64,000 nucleotides of DNA from the NCBI GenBank assembly GCA_963759875.1, contig CAVXBB010000016.1, forward strand, positions 558,001 to 622,000. The letters run 5' to 3'. The notes below the pieces were generated by a model that saw only the letters and a list, made by a program, of their open reading frames with translations, did no database searches and had not been told where the DNA came from. This document shows positions 62,513 to 64,000 of the stretch, one piece after another; the stretch's first letter is position 1, and the number at the start of each line of letters is the position of its first letter. This stretch comes from JAFAGX01 sp963759875. GTDB taxonomy: Bacteria; Acidobacteriota; Terriglobia; Terriglobales; Acidobacteriaceae. Made by a program: the position numbers and the translations under genes.

Positions 62513-63079
62513 ATGCCGAAGACCCAACCTTCCCGCACCATCAATTCCCATAGCAACGCGCTTCTTTCAACTTACGCGATCAACGATGCAATGAATCAGC
62601 TTATTCTTGAACACCTCGATCCCCGCGCATGGCGTACAAAATTGCCCGGCCAGGGCCCGCGTGGCCAGCGCAGCATCGCCGCCATTTTCGCTCACCTTCA
62701 CAATTGCCGGCTTCGCTGGCTGAAACAGTCAGCACCGCATTTGAAGTGCCCGGTTCCGCTCGATCCATACCGTTGCACCCTGAAGCAGGCCGCGGCGGCG
62801 CACAAGAAAAGCGCGGAACAATGTCTGAAAATGCTGACGGAAGCCTTATCCGCAGATCCGAACCGCCGAGTCACAAAATTTAGCCGTGACAGCTACGTTC
62901 CGGTTTGGCCCGCAGGCGCGACGATGTTTGCTTACATGTTCTCCCATGAAGCTCATCATCGCGGCCAGATCTTGATGCTGGCGCACCAGCTCGGCTATCG
63001 TCTGCCCGCGCAAGCCTGGGGGGGTATCTGGCAGTGGGACAAACTTTGGAAGAGCGCCGGAATCCCTCGCCCTCAGTGA
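62513..63079 (+). CDS. DinB-family metal-binding protein
   Basis: A 188-residue four-helix bundle. Three His typical of the DinB/YfiT metal site are found: His61 or His63 ('FAHLHNCR') and His145 with His148/149 ('SHEAHHRGQ'). Members include thiol transferases and damage-inducible proteins. Bacillithiol is a known partner of some, and a bshB1 gene is in this window, but a link is only a guess. Its stop is two bases from that of the convergent APC gene. Confidence 0.82.
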   Translation: MPKTQPSRTINSHSNALLSTYAINDAMNQLILEHLDPRAWRTKLPGQGPRGQRSIAAIFAHLHNCRLRWLKQSAPHLKCPVPLDPYRCTLKQAAAAHKKSAEQCLKMLTEALSADPNRRVTKFSRDSYVPVWPAGATMFAYMFSHEAHHRGQILMLAHQLGYRLPAQAWGGIWQWDKLWKSAGIPRPQ

Positions 63080-63081
63080 CG

Positions 63082-64000
63082 TCACGCTTCTTCCGGCGGC
63101 AACTCGAAATCGATCAGGGCACCGCGAAACCCATTCGTCTTCCATGCTCCCACCGCAATTCCAACCGCCATCCACAAAGCCCCGAAGATCCTGGCTTTTG
63201 TGCTCAGGTTCCACCAAAGAAAGAAGCAGATGATAAATCCCAAGACCGGCGGAAAAAAATTGCCGAGCGTTTTCTTCTCCGCGTGTAAAAAGTAGCGCAC
63301 AAATGCCGCGGCGTTCACTCCCATAAAAGCTATAAACGCCCCAAAGTTCAGAAGGTTCGCTCCCAGCTCAAATCCTGTGGCTTCGCCGGCAATTGCTGGT
63401 AGCAGAAATGCTCCGCCCAACGCGATCACACCCACGAAAAGCACATTGTTGCGGGGCACGTGGTGCTTGCGATCCACCGCTCCAAAAAATGACTTCGGCA
63501 GCGCGCTACTTCTTCCCATTCCATACAGCAATCGAGCTGCCCCGAGTTGCGCTCCCATGCCCGAGCCAAAGTTCGCCACAATCAGCGTGAACCCAAGAAC
63601 CACAAACAGCGGCTGCCACGCTCGCCCCGCAACATAAGTGAATGCGGTATCGACATTGGGATAAGGCTGCGTTGCCGGCCACACCAACTGCGCCGCATAA
63701 ACTTCCATTGCCGACAGGATCCCGATCACCAGGCAAGTAAGCACCGTCGCCAGCAAAATATTGCGCCGCGGATTCTCGGCCTCCTCCGAAAGCGTCGAAA
63801 TTCCGTCGAAGCCTATGTAAGTCAGCACCGCGACCGAAGTCGCTCCCAGCACCGCCTTTGCGTTGAACATCTGCGGATTGTACAAAGGGTGTGTAAAGAA
63901 CGCCGCCCCATCATGCGGCGTTCCCAAGATGTACCGTGCCGCCGCAACGAAGAAAATGGCCACGACAATGCCCATTCCCGTAGCCAGCCCGGTATTCACC
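63082..64000 (-). CDS. APC-family amino-acid permease, C-terminal part (5' end outside window)
   Basis: At least 305 residues of a membrane transporter are visible, with about eight hydrophobic segments. 'VLTYIGFDGISTLSEEAENP' is the APC helix-6 region motif, and 'VANFGSGMGAQLGAARLLYGMGR' matches the later substrate-side helix. It would import amino acids or amines; the substrate cannot be told. The start lies beyond the window. The visible GTG at 63999 is not taken as a start. Confidence 0.87.
   Translation of the reverse strand, partial: VNTGLATGMGIVVAIFFVAAARYILGTPHDGAAFFTHPLYNPQMFNAKAVLGATSVAVLTYIGFDGISTLSEEAENPRRNILLATVLTCLVIGILSAMEVYAAQLVWPATQPYPNVDTAFTYVAGRAWQPLFVVLGFTLIVANFGSGMGAQLGAARLLYGMGRSSALPKSFFGAVDRKHHVPRNNVLFVGVIALGGAFLLPAIAGEATGFELGANLLNFGAFIAFMGVNAAAFVRYFLHAEKKTLGNFFPPVLGFIICFFLWWNLSTKARIFGALWMAVGIAVGAWKTNGFRGALIDFELPPEEA

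Noticed and set aside
1..64000. tRNA, rRNA, insertion sequences and prophage
   Set aside because: No cloverleaf with CCA-side features, no rRNA landmarks, and no transposase or integrase motif was seen on either strand by eye; a covariance search could still find a small RNA.

Overview
The window reads as chromosomal DNA of a soil-type Acidobacteriota, probably class Terriglobia. This is an inference from gene content: a very large Oar-like TonB-dependent receptor with an N-terminal carboxypeptidase-regulatory fold, an S46 dipeptidyl-peptidase, an orphan TPR-secretin, a zinc-ribbon XRE regulator, paired zinc-ribbon DUF4870 membrane proteins, and a TamA/TamB-like pair of a diderm cell. I found no rRNA, tRNA, CRISPR array, phage or insertion sequence. 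Genes are densely packed on both strands. The few longer gaps are filled by degenerate dispersed repeats with hairpins.

Layout. 1-5.6 kb: partial citrate synthase, S46 peptidase, TPR-secretin and a small membrane protein. 5.6-15.1 kb: a long minus-strand run that begins with the TonB-dependent receptor and continues through a cysteine-less carboxymuconolactone-decarboxylase-like protein, an aminotransferase, an amidohydrolase and a cupin to thrC and thrB. The first three overlap as ATGA, which suggests one import-and-catabolism operon of unknown substrate. 15.4-26 kb: an SDR without its catalytic Tyr/Lys, a trans-sulfuration enzyme, AsmA, a flippase-like protein, DUF1275, nrdR, NAD-dependent isocitrate dehydrogenase, a small HTH protein, a LigC-type DNA ligase and an amine oxidase. 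26-33 kb: a TamB-like and a multi-POTRA TamA-like gene. 33-38 kb: a membrane protein, an NRAMP-like fragment that meets a DUF72 gene at an apparent deletion junction, a 50-residue membrane protein, DUF2127, FetAB and a DHH phosphoesterase.

38-50 kb: two DUF4870 proteins with Fur, a penicillin acylase, a lipoprotein, a homocysteine methyltransferase/MTHFR fusion, xseB, a receiver-like protein, ispA, and a fluoride riboswitch controlling crcB and a DUF190 gene. 50-64 kb: BshB1, an O-methyltransferase, a UPF0173 hydrolase, hpt, an HD hydrolase, an XRE regulator, a duplicated ABC permease, malQ, a PpiD-like isomerase, a regulatory-fold protein, DinB and a partial APC permease.

Five conserved genes (nrdR, icd, the HD protein, the XRE regulator and the ABC permease) are broken only by one- or two-base frameshifts, with intact coding on either side. 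Sequencing or assembly error is the likeliest cause. The best leads are the fluoride switch whose terminal segment can pair with the crcB ribosome binding site, the receptor-led catabolic operon, the NRAMP/DUF72 junction, and two small genes missed by length cut-offs.
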